From the NCBI GenBank assembly GCA_963728155.1, contig CAVSJF010000014.1, positions 1 to 64,000 of the forward strand: 64,000 nucleotides of DNA, given 5' to 3'. How positions within the stretch are numbered: the first letter of the stretch is position 1; each line of letters opens with the position of its first letter. Position numbers and translations under genes: made by a program. Below are positions 17,873 to 28,634 of this stretch, piece by piece. This stretch comes from JACVRW01 sp963728155. Lineage in GTDB: Bacteria; Actinomycetota; Thermoleophilia; Solirubrobacterales; Thermoleophilaceae. The notes below the pieces were generated by a model. It was given only the letters and a program-made list of their open reading frames with translations, was not told where the DNA came from and searched no databases.

Positions 17873-18979
17873 CTAGAGCCCCAGCTCCTCGCACTTCGCG
17901 GCGACCTTGCCGGCACAGATGTCTTCCTTGGTGGGGAAGTCAGGGTTGCCGAGGTACTCGCCGATGTTGTCCTTCGTAACGGGCACCGGCTCGAGCAGGA
18001 CGCTCGGCACTTTTTCGGTTCCGTTGTCGATCGGGACGGTCTCAGCCTTGGGCTCCTGGCCCTTGGCCAGCGCAATCGCCAGGTCTGCCGCCGCCTGGGC
18101 CTCCTTCTCGATCGCCTTGTAGACCGTCATGCACTGGTCTCCGTTGACGATGTTCTGGATGCCTTCGAGCGTGGCGTCCTGGCCCGTGACCGGGATCTGG
18201 TCGAGCTTGCGCTGCTTGATGGCCGAGATGGCCGCGTTGCCGAGGCCGTCGTTGGCCGCGAGCACCCCGTCGACCTCGTTGTTGGCCTTCTGCAGCATCT
18301 GCTCGAAGATCGTCAGCGCCTGCTGGTTGTCCCAGTCGGGCACCGACTGATCGGCCACCTCGTTCCAGTCACCCGACTCGAACTTCGGGTTGATCACCGA
18401 GTCGTAGCCGTTCTTGAACAGAGTGGCGTTGTTGTCGGTGGGCGAGCCGTTGAGCACGGCGATGTTGACTCCCGTCTTGTCGCCGATGCAGTCGCACGAG
18501 ACCCTCGCCCTGGAGCTTGCCGACCTGCTCGTTGTCGAAGGACACGTAGTAGTCGGTGGCGTCGGTGTCGAGCGTGAGGCGGTCGTAGTCGATCACCTTG
18601 ACGCCCTGCGAGGCCGCGTTCCCGGCGATCGCCGCACCCGAGCCGGAGTCGAGGTTCACCAGCAGCAGCACCTTCGCGCCGTTGGTGATCATCTGCTCGG
18701 CCTGCTGCTGCTGGGTCGACTTGTCGCCCTCGGCGTTCTGGATGTCGGCGTCGACGCCGGCCTTCTCGAACGCCTGCTGAGGAACGGCCGGTCGACCGTC
18801 TCCCAGCGCACCGACGACTGCGAGTCGGGCAGCAGCACGCCGACCTTCGGGGCGTCACCGCCGCCGCCGTCTCCGCCGCCACCGCTGCCTTCGTCATCGT
18901 CGTCGCCACAGGCGGCCAGACCGCCCATCGCGAGGACACCGGCCGCAGCCAGCGCCCAAATCGTGTTCCTCTTGAGCAC
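17873..18979 (-). CDS. sugar-binding lipoprotein, XylF-like, frame-broken
   Basis: About 368 aa, read through breaks near 18785 (missing base) and 18495 (extra base). The N-terminus has a lipoprotein signal: KRNTIWALAAAGVLAMGG then the lipobox GLAAC, followed by a DDDDEGSGGGG linker. The mature protein is a type-I periplasmic-binding fold: KVGVLLPDSQSSVRWE, VKVIDYDRLTLD, YYVSFDNEQVGKLQGEGL, GVLAANDGLGNAAISAI and VTGQDATLEGIQNI, all close to D-xylose-binding XylF. GTG 18979 has RBS AGGAGAGG. It captures the sugar for the permease/ATPase encoded downstream. Confidence 0.88.
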
Positions 18980-19011
18980 TTTCCTCTCCTCCTCTTTTTG
19001 GGGACTTGTCT

Positions 19012-20217
19012 TCATGCCGCCGCGCTTCCTGCAACGCGTGCGGCCACCTCGTGCTCGGACTGCATGAGCACGAGCGCGAGCGCGCCAAGCAGATTGGCCC
19101 GCTCGCCCAGCTCTCCGGCGACTATCTGCAACCCGCTCACCGCGGCCGGCATCGCATCACGCACCGCGGCCTCGCGGAGTGGTTCGAGCAGCAGCTCGCC
19201 GGCTTCGCCCAGGTCGCCGCCGATCACGACCATCTCCGGGCTGAACAGATTCACGAGACCGGCGATCACGCCGCCCACCACTCGTCCTGCGTCGGTGATC
19301 GCGCGCCGCGCGCCGGGGTCGCCGCCCTGCGCCAGCTCGATCACGTCTCGAATGCCGATCTCGTCGTCGCGGGTGGGCTGCAGAAGGCTGACCAGCGCCT
19401 GGCTCGAGGCGAGCGTCTCCAGGCAGCCGCGATTGCCACAGCGGCAGATCGGCCCCTGGGGGTCGACCACCACGTGGCCGATCTCGCCCGCCGTGCCGGC
19501 GTGTCCGCGGTAGGGGCTGCCGTCGACGACCATGCCCGCCCCGATGCCCGAGGACAGCGACACGTACGCGGCGAAGCGGGCGTTGCGCCCGGCGCCGAGG
19601 GTGACCTCAGCCAGCGCGCCCAGGTTGGCGTCGTTGTCGACGTAGGTGGGCAGGCCCACCCGGGCCTCGAGCTCGTGGGCCGCGTCCACGCCGGCCCAGT
19701 CGGGCAGCACGGCGGACTTGTGGAGACCCCGCCGCTGTTGGTCGATGGGCCCGGCGAGCGCCATTCCGGCGCCGAGCACGCGCTCGCGATCCACCTCGGC
19801 CTCGTCGAGCACGCAGCCGATCTTCTCGGCGGCGAGGTCGAGGGCGCCCTCGGCGTCGTTGTCGACATCCCAGGGGTGCCAGGTCTCGGCGAGCACCTCG
19901 CGCGAGAGATCGGACACCGCCACGCCGACGCGGTCGTGGTCGAAGTCGACCCCCACGGCGGTGCCGGCCGAGGGGTCGAGCGCAATCAGGGTGGCGGGGC
20001 GGCCCGGCCTGCCCTCACCGGCGCTCGTGACCTCGCGGTCGACCACCAGCCCGCGCCGCTGCAGATCGGCCACCAGGGTGGACACGGTCGAGCGCGACAG
20101 GCCGGTGCGGCGGGCGACGTCGGCCCGGCTGGCCGTGCCGTTCGTGCGGAGAAAGTCCACGACCTTCAGGCGGTTTAGCTCGCGGAGGGAGCTGAGGGAG
20201 CCGGTGCCCGTGGTCAT
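19012..20217 (-). CDS. ROK family transcriptional repressor, XylR-like
   Basis: 401 aa. N-terminal winged helix: RELNRLKVVDFLRTNG, then RADVARRTGLSRSTVSTLVADLQRRGLV. C-terminal ROK domain: GVDFDHDRVGVAVSD, the sugar-binding region with GMALAGPID, YVDNDANLGALAE, and the zinc site CRCGNRGCLETL preceded by EIGHVVV (family pattern with His plus three Cys). Members repress sugar catabolic operons and release DNA on binding xylose or glucose. It is the first gene of the minus-strand operon, only 32 bp before the binding-protein gene, so autoregulation together with the transporter is likely. Confidence 0.9.
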   Translation of the reverse strand: MTTGTGSLSSLRELNRLKVVDFLRTNGTASRADVARRTGLSRSTVSTLVADLQRRGLVVDREVTSAGEGRPGRPATLIALDPSAGTAVGVDFDHDRVGVAVSDLSREVLAETWHPWDVDNDAEGALDLAAEKIGCVLDEAEVDRERVLGAGMALAGPIDQQRRGLHKSAVLPDWAGVDAAHELEARVGLPTYVDNDANLGALAEVTLGAGRNARFAAYVSLSSGIGAGMVVDGSPYRGHAGTAGEIGHVVVDPQGPICRCGNRGCLETLASSQALVSLLQPTRDDEIGIRDVIELAQGGDPGARRAITDAGRVVGGVIAGLVNLFSPEMVVIGGDLGEAGELLLEPLREAAVRDAMPAAVSGLQIVAGELGERANLLGALALVLMQSEHEVAARVAGSAAA

Positions 20218-20272
20218 CGGGGCGCGACCCTTCCACGGTTGGTGGGTTGTGTCAAGCCTCGGACAAATTAGG

Positions 20273-20289
20273 CTTACGTTAAGTCTTAA
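20273..20289. promoter_or_regulatory. overlapping palindromes, candidate ROK operator
   Basis: The only AT-rich stretch upstream of the ROK gene (56-72 bp before its ATG) contains two overlapping perfect inverted repeats: CTTACGTTAAG (20273-20283) and TTAAGTCTTAA (20279-20289). The position fits a promoter-proximal operator for autoregulation of the sugar operon. Assignment to the ROK protein is inference. Confidence 0.45.
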
Positions 20290-20392
20290 TAAGTGCGCGG
20301 CAGGGCGAAACTCCGCGCCTCGGCCTGCTTGGTGCCGCGTTGTTGCACAGCGAACCCACACGTGCGCGGCGCAGCCGTACGGTCGCCGGGCG

Positions 20393-20847
20393 ATGCGAGG
20401 AGACAGCGGCCAGGCCACGGTGGAATGGGTGGGACTGGTGCTGCTGGCGGCGCTCGCGCTGGGCGCGCTGGCCGCGGCGGCGGCCGGTCGGGCGCCCGAG
20501 GGGGACCGCGAGTTGGGAGCGGCGCTGGCGAGCAGGCTCGCCGGTCCGGCGACCGGCCGGCAGGCCGGGCCCGGGCGACCAGCTTGCCCGCCGCCGCGCC
20601 ACCCGTGCCCGCGCCCCGAGCGAGTCGGGCCATCCGCGCCGCCCGGGCCAAGGCGGTGAACGCCTTCCGCTCGCTGCGCGGCTTGGGCCGGGTGAGCAAC
20701 AGCCTCTGGATCGTCTGCCTGGGCTACCGCCGCTACGTGTACGAGCGAGAGCACCCGCGCGCGCCGCTCGCGCCGATGCCCGTCGAGGAGGCGCTCGACG
20801 TGGCCGACACCTGCCTCAACCCGCTCAACTTTCTCGGGGACGACTGA
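20393..20847 (+). CDS. TadE-like single-pass membrane protein, frame-broken
   Basis: About 150 aa, read through one break near 20570. Begins MRGDSGQATVEWVGLVLLAALALGAL: a short N-terminal leader, then the Gly-Gln-Ala-Thr-Val-Glu motif followed by a membrane helix, as in TadE/Flp pseudopilins where the Glu at +5 is conserved. The C-terminal part has LGRVSNSLWIVCLGYRRYVYEREH and ends DVADTCLNPLNFLGDD. No prepilin peptidase, TadA or other pilus gene is present. A second protein with nearly the same motif follows 4 bp downstream. Confidence 0.55.
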
Positions 20848-20851
20848 CCGG

Positions 20852-21929
20852 GTGCGGCCGATGCTCGCCCGGATACACGCGTGGGCCACCGCCGCCTGGC
20901 TCGGCCTGGCCGGCGGCGCCGGCCTCGGCTTCGTCACGCGCGACGTGCTGCAGCTGAGCCAGCCCGAGGTGGCCTTCTCGTGGTTCGCGGGAGCGGGCCT
21001 GGGGCTGGCGTGGGCGTCACGCGGGCTGCGCGGGCGGCTGTCGGACGCTGATAGCTCGGGCGAGACCGGCCAGGCCACAGTTGAGTGGACCGGCGTCGTT
21101 CTGCTCGCGGCGCTCACGCTCGGCGCGCTTCTGACCATGGCGCCGGCGGTGGAGGGGCGCTCGTTCGGTGGCTTCCTCGCGCACCGCTTCGTGTGCGGCG
21201 TGAAGGGCGCCTGCCGCGATGGCGACCGCGCCCTCGCCCGCGCGTACGGTCCCGCGGACGCCGCGCTCCTGCGCGCCCACGCGCCCAACATCGTCTTCGA
21301 GCCGGGCGAGCGCCAGCTGCCGGTCGACTGGCGGCGATGCCGGCGGCGGCGGTGCGCGAACGGCCGCGGCGAACGCGGCCTCGACGTGCACCGCAGCCAC
21401 AGCGGCGAGCGGGCCACGGTGTTCACCCGCGTCCTGCGCCGCCATGGTCGCGCGTATCTCCAGTACTGGCTCTACTACCCCGATTCGAACACCACCTGGG
21501 CGGGCTCGGACCGGGCCTGGGAGGCGGGCTGGCTCGTGCCCCGGGTGCTGGGGCTCGTGGACAAGACGCCGCGTTACCCCGGCTTCCATCGCGACGACTG
21601 GGAGGCCTACGTCGTCCGCCTCGAGCCCGACGGCAGCGCCTGGGTGCGGGCCAGCTCGCACGGTCACTGGCAGGGCTGCAAGCAGAGGCGCTGCCGCGGG
21701 CGCTGGACGCGAGAAGACCGGCTGGACCCGGGTGTCGCGCGGCAGCCACGCCGGGCACATTCCTCCCGCCGGCGAGCTCGACCTGACAGAACGAAGCAGC
21801 ACCGGCGAGGGACTGCGGCTGATCCCGCTGGAGACACGGGACCGGCGCCGCTACCGGCCCAACGCCGAGAGCATCTCGCCGCCCTGGCGAAAGGACGCCT
21901 ACCGCGATCCGGAGAGCGACGCGTCGTGA
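20852..21929 (+). CDS. membrane protein with internal TadE-like segment and C-terminal extracytoplasmic domain, frame-broken
   Basis: About 358 aa, one break near 21715. Starts with two hydrophobic segments (WATAAWLGLAGGAGLGF and FSWFAGAGLGLAWASRGL), then an internal SGETGQATVEWTGVVLLAALTLGALL motif at about residues 70-95 that copies the N-terminus of the neighbouring TadE-like protein. The C-terminal ~230 residues contain LQYWLYYPDSNTTW, HRDDWEAYVVRLEPDGS and SHGHWQGC, resembling Vps62/necrosis-toxin-like beta domains, with scattered cysteines (VCGVKGAC, GCKQRRC). Role unknown; the domain is presumably exported. Confidence 0.55.
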
Positions 21930-21974
21930 GCGCGAGAGGGGCGGCCCGCCGGGCGTTAGATTCTCGGCCCAGCC

Positions 21975-23613
21975 GTGACCCGATCGCGCACCGACATCCC
22001 CGGCCGGGTGGTCCACACCGCGGGCAGCATCAAGGTGCTGGTCGACGCCGGCGTGGTGCGGCCGATGCGGCCCGACCGCCTCGTGCACGTGCTGCAGACG
22101 CTGGTGCGTTGGGGGCGCAGCGCCGCCGCGGGTGCCACCACCCTGTCCGCGCGCTACCCGAACGACACGGCCATCGTCGACGAGCTGGGCAAGCTCACGT
22201 TCGCCGAGCTGCACACCCGCACCAACGCGCTCGCGCACTCCTTCAGGGACCTGGGGATCGGCGAGGGCGACGGGGTGGGCGTGATGTGCCGCAACCACCG
22301 GGGCTTTGTCGAGGCCACGGTCGCGCTGTCGAAGCTGGGCGCCGACGCGCTCTACCTCAACACCGCCTTCGCCGGCCCGCAGCTGGCGGAGGTGGTGGAG
22401 CGCGAGAAGCCCGCGGCGATCGTCTACGACGAGGAGTTCGGCGAGCTGCTGGCCGGTGCGGGCCAGGGACGCAAGCGCGTCGTGGCCTGGCACGACTCGG
22501 AGAGCTCGGCGGAGCTCACGCTCGACCAGCTGATCACCGCCGGCCGCGCCGAAGATCTCGAGCCTCCCGAGCGGGAGGGGCGCGCGGTGATCCTCACGAG
22601 CGGCACCACCGGCTCGCCCAAGGGCGCGTCGCGTGGGAATCCGCAGTCGTTCGAGCCCGTGGTCTCGCTGCTCTCGCGCATCCCGCTGCGTACGCGCCAG
22701 ACCACCCACATCGCCGCCCCGCTCTTTCACTCCTGGGGCTTCGCTCACTTCTCACTGGGGCTCATCCTCGGCTCGACCTTCGTGCTGCGGCGCAAGTTCG
22801 ATCCCGAGGGCGCGCTCGACGCGGTGGCCCGCAATCGCTGCGACTCGCTCGTGGTGGTGCCGGTGATGATGCAGCGGATCCTGGAGCTGCCCGCGGAGAC
22901 GATCGCCCGGTACGACCTCTCGTCGTTGCGCGTGGTGGCGGCCAGCGGGTCCGCGCTCCCCGGCGACCTCGCGCTCAACTGGATGGACGCCGTGGGGGAC
23001 ACCCTCTACAACCTCTACGGCTCGACCGAGGTGGCGTGGGCCTCGATTGCCACCCCGGAGGACATGCGCGCCGCCCCCGGCACGGCGGGCAAGCCGCCGC
23101 GGGGCACGGTGGTCAGGCTCCACGACGAGGCGGGTGTGGAGGTGGCGCCGGGCGCGACGGGCCGCATCTTCGTGGGCAACGAGATGCTCTTCGAGGGGTA
23201 CACGGGCGGCGGGTCGAAGGACGTGATCGGCGGCCTGATGGCCACGGGCGACGTCGGCCGCTTCGACGAGGAGGGCCGCCTGTTCGTCGAGGGCCGCGAC
23301 GACGAGATGATCGTCTCCGGCGGGGAGAACGTGTTCCCCAAGGAGATCGAGGACACGCTCGCGCGCCACGACGCGGTGGCCGACGCGGCGGCGATCGGCG
23401 TCGACGGACCCCGACTTCGGACAGCGCCTGAGGGCGTTCGTGGTGCTCGAGGCGGGCAAGCAGGCCAGCGCGGACGACCTCAAGGCACACGTGAAGGCCA
23501 ACCTCGCCCGCTACAAGGTGCCGCGCGAGATCGTCTTTCTGGATGAGCTGCCGCGCAACGCCACCGGGAAGGTGCTCAAGCGCGAGCTAAAGGACCTGGA
23601 GCCCGTTGACTAG
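21975..23613 (+). CDS. AMP-dependent acyl-CoA synthetase/ligase, frame-broken
   Basis: About 545 aa, one break near 23405 (ACGGACC to ACGACC). Adenylate-forming motifs are complete: ILTSGTTGSPKGA (P-loop, A3), HSWGFAHFSLGL (A4), LYNLYGSTEVAWASI (A5), ATGDVGRFDEEGRLFVEGRDDEMIVSGGENVFPKEIE (A7-A8) and NATGKVLKREL with the catalytic Lys (A10). It should activate a fatty or other carboxylic acid to the acyl-CoA, consistent with the lipid-metabolism genes nearby. The GTG start at 21975 follows a 45-bp gap after the preceding gene. Confidence 0.88.
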
Positions 23614-23676
23614 TCGCATACCGGACCCTCGTTGTGGGTACCCGGTAAACGTCATCGAGGGAAGGAACCGGGGGAA

Positions 23677-24207
23677 ATGTCAACAGGTCTAATCATCGTG
23701 ATCGTGATAGCGGTCTTGATCCTGCTCGCACTGCTGGTGGTGATGAGCAGGAAGGGGCGCGAACGCAAGCATGAGGCCAACCGCCAAGAGGCGCGCGAGA
23801 TCCGGCGCGGGGCGGAGGCCGACCGGGCCGAGGCCGACAAGGCGAAGGCGGAGGCCGACATGCAGTCGGCCGAGGCACGCCGTCAGGACGCCGAGGCCCG
23901 ATCGACTGCGGCCGACGCCGACCGCCAGCAGCGTGAGGCCCGCGAGCGCCATCTCGAGGCCGCGCGCCTCGATCCCGACGTCGACGAGAGCGTGGCCGCC
24001 GAGCAGTACGACCAGGAACAGGGCCGCCGGCACGGCATCACGTCGCACGGCTACGGCGAGTCCGATGCCGACGGATCCGCCGCCGGCGACGAGCGCGTCG
24101 AGCACTACGAGCGCACCGAGACAGCCGACACGGAGCGCGAGCGCGTGTACGAGCAGGACGACAGCGGCGACGTGGTGCGCGACGAGGAGCGCGAGCGCCC
24201 GCGCTAG
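23677..24207 (+). CDS. membrane-anchored protein with long charged coiled coil
   Basis: 176 aa. One N-terminal membrane helix (GLIIVIVIAVLILLALLVV) followed by about 80 residues of Ala/Glu/Arg/Asp-rich heptad-like sequence (ADRAEADKAKAEADMQSAEA) that should form a cytoplasmic coiled coil, then an acidic tail ending RDEERERPR. The pattern occurs widely in actinobacteria as an unnamed family. RBS GGGGGAA precedes ATG 23677. A 53-aa protein at 29872 has a similar membrane helix without the coiled coil. Confidence 0.65.
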   Translation: MSTGLIIVIVIAVLILLALLVVMSRKGRERKHEANRQEAREIRRGAEADRAEADKAKAEADMQSAEARRQDAEARSTAADADRQQREARERHLEAARLDPDVDESVAAEQYDQEQGRRHGITSHGYGESDADGSAAGDERVEHYERTETADTERERVYEQDDSGDVVRDEERERPR

Positions 24208-24295
24208 CGGCGCCCGGTTGAGCCGGCGGGGCCGCTCGCCGCGGCGCCCGCCAGGTCACTCAGCGCGGCGGCGGCCGGCCGCTCCCGCGGGCGGT

Positions 24296-24330
24296 GGCAG
24301 ATTTTGCATCCATTGGATGCATCAGCTGCC
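24296..24330. terminator. hairpin between convergent genes, candidate bidirectional terminator
   Basis: Inner perfect stem TGCATCC/GGATGCA (24305-24311 and 24315-24321, 3-base loop) enclosed by GGCAG (24296-24300) and CTGCC (24326-24330), with a TTTT run on one strand. It lies between the 3' ends of the coiled-coil gene and the convergent muralidase gene, an ideal place for a shared terminator. Confidence 0.55.
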
Positions 24331-24378
24331 AGGGCGCGCCGGTCAGCGCCCTATGGGCCGCCCCCGCACGCCCTGCCG

Positions 24379-24949
24379 TCAGCCGCAGACAGGCCAGTGG
24401 CCCGCTCCGTGGCGGCTCAGCAGGAGCCACGCCCGCCAGGTCTGCTCCGACCGCGGCGCCGCCGCGGGGTCGCCGTCGCCGCCCACGATGCTCCAGGTCG
24501 AGAACGAGAACTGGTACAGACCGCGGTAGGTCCCGCCGCCGCCGACGGCGCGCGGGTTGTTGTGGGACTCGCACGCCGCGATCGAGCGCAGCTGCGACTT
24601 GCCCCAGCCGGGCACGCGGCGGCGCACCTTGCGCTCGAACACCAAGCTGCGGCCCTGCGCGGTCGTCCGCAGCCAGCGCCTCCAGCGCGTCTGCATGCGC
24701 TCGATCGAGGCCCGCAGCTGGTCCTCGGTCGGGCCGGTCGTCGTGCCCTCGGCCGACCGTACCGCCGGCAGCAGGTCGCGCCCGACGAACACGTCGTGGC
24801 GCTCCAAGCGGTCGCGCCACTCGGTGTAGGCGCTCGTGTAGCGCTCGGACACTGCGGCCCGCTCGGGCTCCGCGGCCGCCGGCGCCGAGCGACTGCGCCG
24901 CCACCAACATCGCCGCCAGCGTGACGGCGCAGATCATTGCTCTCCGCAT
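24379..24949 (-). CDS. Rpf-like/transglycosylase-like secreted muralidase, frame-broken near its N-terminus
   Basis: About 190 aa, one break near 24885. A signal peptide is present (RRAMICAVTLAAMLVAAQS), followed by a helical region and the catalytic domain at the C-terminus: LRSIAACESHNNPRAVGGGGTYRGLYQFSFSTW with the catalytic Glu in CESHNNP, as in resuscitation-promoting factors and lytic transglycosylases, and ending WLLLSRHGAGHWPVCG, the classic Rpf disulphide tail. Such enzymes cleave peptidoglycan glycan strands and help cells exit dormancy. Upstream lie a Crp-type palindrome and a structured leader. Confidence 0.8.
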
Positions 24950-25021
24950 GAACAGAGAGACCACCTCCGGATGAAATTGCCCGGCTGGCTCCCGACCTTC
25001 GGTGCCGCCAGGGCTTGCCGA

Positions 25022-25054
25022 GCTCGCGCGTTCTCCTACCCCTGCCGCGCGAGC
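25022..25054 (-). promoter_or_regulatory. stable stem-loop in the 5' leader of the muralidase gene
   Basis: On the minus strand GCTCGCGCG and CGCGCGAGC pair perfectly (9 bp) around a 15-nt purine-rich loop containing GGGGTAGGAG. It lies 73-105 nt upstream of the muralidase start, within a 205-bp leader. Actinobacterial rpf genes are often preceded by c-di-AMP riboswitches, but I do not see the full consensus, so this is only a candidate structured leader. Confidence 0.35.
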
Positions 25055-25108
25055 AAGGCCGTTTTCATTGACCGGGCCACCGTAGCCAGGTCAATCCGGC
25101 CCAAACGC

Positions 25109-25130
25109 CTGTGTGACCGATGTCACACAG
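25109..25130. promoter_or_regulatory. Crp/GlxR-type palindrome upstream of muralidase gene
   Basis: CTGTGTGAC-CGAT-GTCACACAG, a perfect 9-bp inverted repeat containing TGTGA-N6-TCACA, the exact Crp/GlxR consensus spacing. It lies about 160 bp upstream of the muralidase ATG and 25 bp past the stop of the upstream pepA gene. In mycobacteria rpfA is controlled by a Crp protein (established), which supports the assignment. Confidence 0.65.
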
Positions 25131-25154
25131 CGTGAAACCGGCGTGAAAAGGGCG

Positions 25155-26612
<1,458 letters not shown>

Positions 26613-26680
26613 TCTATGCGACCGCCCTCGGCCCCCGGATACAGTGAGTGCCCCCTGACGCCACGAAGGAGACCGACTCG

Positions 26681-27865
26681 ATGCCCAAGACAGTGATCCT
26701 CGGCGCCGCCCGCACCCCCTTCGGCAAGATGGGCGGCGGGCTGTCGTCGCTCGACGCCACCGATCTCGGCGGCACGGCGATCGCGGCCGCGCTGGAGCGG
26801 GCCGAGGTGGCTCCCGAGCAGGTCGAGCACGTGGTCTACGGCCAGGTGCTGCAGGCGGGCCAGGGCCAGATCCCCTCGCGCCAGGCCCAGATCAAGGGCG
26901 GAATACCCAAGGAGGTCTCGAGCGAGACCGTGAACAAGGTGTGCGCGTCCGGGCTGCGCTCCGCGGGCATGGTCGACCAGGCGGTGCGCGCCGGCGACCT
27001 CGAGGTGGCCGTGGCCGGGGGGATGGAGTCGATGTCGAGGGCCCCCTACCTGCTTGCTCAGGCGCGCTTCGGCTACCGCATGGGTGACGCCAAGGCGCTC
27101 GACGCGATGATGCACGACGGCCTGACCAACCCGTTCAGCGGCAAGGGGATGGGGGAGGAGGCCGACGAGGTCGGCGGCGAGCTCGAGATCACGCGCGCGG
27201 ACATGGACAAGTTCGCCGTGCGCTCACACGAGCTGGCGGTGCAGGCCACCGACGAGGGCCGGCTGCCGGAGGAGATCGTGCCCGTGACCGTCTCGTCCAA
27301 GAAGGGCGACACCACGGTCGAGGTCGACGAGGCGCCCCGGCGCGAGTCGTCGCTGGAGTCGCTGTCCAAGCTGCGCAGCGCCTTCAGCAAGGAGGGCGCG
27401 CACACCGCCGGCAACGCCCCCGGCGTGAACGACGGCGCCGGCGCGCTCGTGCTCTCCTCCGACGAGTGGGCGGCCCGCAACGACCGGACGCCGCTGGCCA
27501 CGATCGTGGCCCAGGCTGCGGTGGCCGACGACTTCGCCTACCTCGCCCGCACCCCGGCCAACGCCACCAAGGCCGTGCTCGAGAAGGCCGGGATCTCGGT
27601 CGACGAGATCGACCTGTTCGAGATCAACGAGGCCTTCGCCTCGGTCGCGCTCAACTCGATGCGGATGCTCGGCGTGGACGAGTCGAAGGTCAACGTGAAC
27701 GGCGGCGCGATCGCCCTGGGCCACCCGATCGGAGCCTCCGGGGCGCGCATCCTGATGACCCTGGCCAACGAGCTTCGCCGCCGCGGCGGCGGCCTCGGGG
27801 TGGCCGCGATCTGCTCGGGCGGCGGCCAGGGCGACGCCGTCCTGCTCGAAGTGAATGGCGGCTGA
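26681..27865 (+). CDS. acetyl-CoA C-acyltransferase (thiolase)
   Basis: 394 aa, full-length thiolase. Seen: ILGAARTPFGKMGG at the N-terminus, the acylated cysteine in NKVCASGLRSAGM (~89), VAGGMESMSRAPYLL, NEAFASVALNSM, the His in GGAIALGHPIGASGARI and the second catalytic Cys in AICSGGGQGDA. Acts in fatty-acid beta-oxidation or acetoacetyl-CoA synthesis; sequence does not separate the two. The HAD phosphatase gene starts inside its last codons (ATG 27855), so the two are co-translated. Confidence 0.93.
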   Translation: MPKTVILGAARTPFGKMGGGLSSLDATDLGGTAIAAALERAEVAPEQVEHVVYGQVLQAGQGQIPSRQAQIKGGIPKEVSSETVNKVCASGLRSAGMVDQAVRAGDLEVAVAGGMESMSRAPYLLAQARFGYRMGDAKALDAMMHDGLTNPFSGKGMGEEADEVGGELEITRADMDKFAVRSHELAVQATDEGRLPEEIVPVTVSSKKGDTTVEVDEAPRRESSLESLSKLRSAFSKEGAHTAGNAPGVNDGAGALVLSSDEWAARNDRTPLATIVAQAAVADDFAYLARTPANATKAVLEKAGISVDEIDLFEINEAFASVALNSMRMLGVDESKVNVNGGAIALGHPIGASGARILMTLANELRRRGGGLGVAAICSGGGQGDAVLLEVNGG

Positions 27866-28634
27866 GCCGGGCCCAGAGCCGCGCGGCGCAGCCTTCTTCG
27901 ACCTCGACCGGACGCTGATCGAGGGCTCGAGCGCCCTCCATTTCGCACGGGCGGCGTACAAGCGCAAGATGCTCTCGCGCCGCGGACTGGCGCGCGGGGT
28001 CTGGGCCAACCTGCGCTTCCGCCTGCAGGGCTCGACCGACGAGAAGACCGAGGAGCTGCGCCAGGGGATCCTCGACGCGATCGCCGGCCAGCGCGTGATC
28101 GACCTGCAGCGCCTCGGTCCCGACGTGCTCGCCGGGATCCTGCCGCTGCTCTACAAGCAGGTGCTCGCCGAGGCGTGGGCCCACCAGGACGCCGGGCGCC
28201 CGGTCTACATCGTCACCGCGGCCTCGCAGGAGCTGGCCGAGGTGCTGGCCGCGGTGCTGGTGCTCGACGGCGGCATCGGGATGCGCTCGGAGGTGCGCGA
28301 GGGCGTCTACACCGGCGAGCCCGACGGGCCGTTCACCTACCGCGAGGGCAAGGCCCAGGCCATCCGCGAGCTGGCCGCGCGCGAGGGATTCGACCTGGCC
28401 GCCTCCTACGCCTATTCCGACTCGGAGTCCGACCTGCCGATGATGCGCGCCGTGGGTTCCCCGGTGGCGGTGAACCCCGACGCCGCGCTGGGGAAGGTCG
28501 CGCGCCAGGAGGGCTGGCGGGTGATGCGCTTCGACCGTCTGGGCCCGATCCTGAAGATCGGCAGCGCCGTGCTCGCGGTGGGCCTCGTGGGCGGCGGCGG
28601 AGGCTACGCGGCCGCCCGCGTGCGCCGGTCGTAG
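27855..28634 (+). CDS. HAD-IB family hydrolase (SerB/PGP-like) with C-terminal membrane segment
   Basis: 259 aa. Motif I FFDLDRTLIEGSS (nucleophile Asp), motif II VTAASQELAEVLA, motif III Lys in YREGKAQAIREL, motif IV SYAYSDSESDLPMM. A C2-type cap lies between motifs I and II. The C-terminal IGSAVLAVGLVGGGGGYAAA looks like a short membrane anchor. The family includes phosphoserine phosphatases and lysophosphatidic-acid or phosphatidylglycerophosphate phosphatases; coupling to a thiolase and the membrane tail hint at lipid metabolism (inference). Its 3' end overlaps the convergent glycosyltransferase by 31 bp. Confidence 0.82.
   Translation: MAAEPGPEPRGAAFFDLDRTLIEGSSALHFARAAYKRKMLSRRGLARGVWANLRFRLQGSTDEKTEELRQGILDAIAGQRVIDLQRLGPDVLAGILPLLYKQVLAEAWAHQDAGRPVYIVTAASQELAEVLAAVLVLDGGIGMRSEVREGVYTGEPDGPFTYREGKAQAIRELAAREGFDLAASYAYSDSESDLPMMRAVGSPVAVNPDAALGKVARQEGWRVMRFDRLGPILKIGSAVLAVGLVGGGGGYAAARVRRS

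Noticed and set aside
20393..21929. Tad/Flp pilus locus
   Set aside because: Only the short GQATVEW membrane motif is present; no ATPase, platform, secretin or peptidase gene nearby.
25022..25054. c-di-AMP (ydaO-yuaA) riboswitch before the muralidase gene
   Set aside because: The position fits and a GGGGTAGGAG loop is suggestive, but the conserved CCCGACAGCTAACTC-like 3' core is not visible; kept only as a structured leader.
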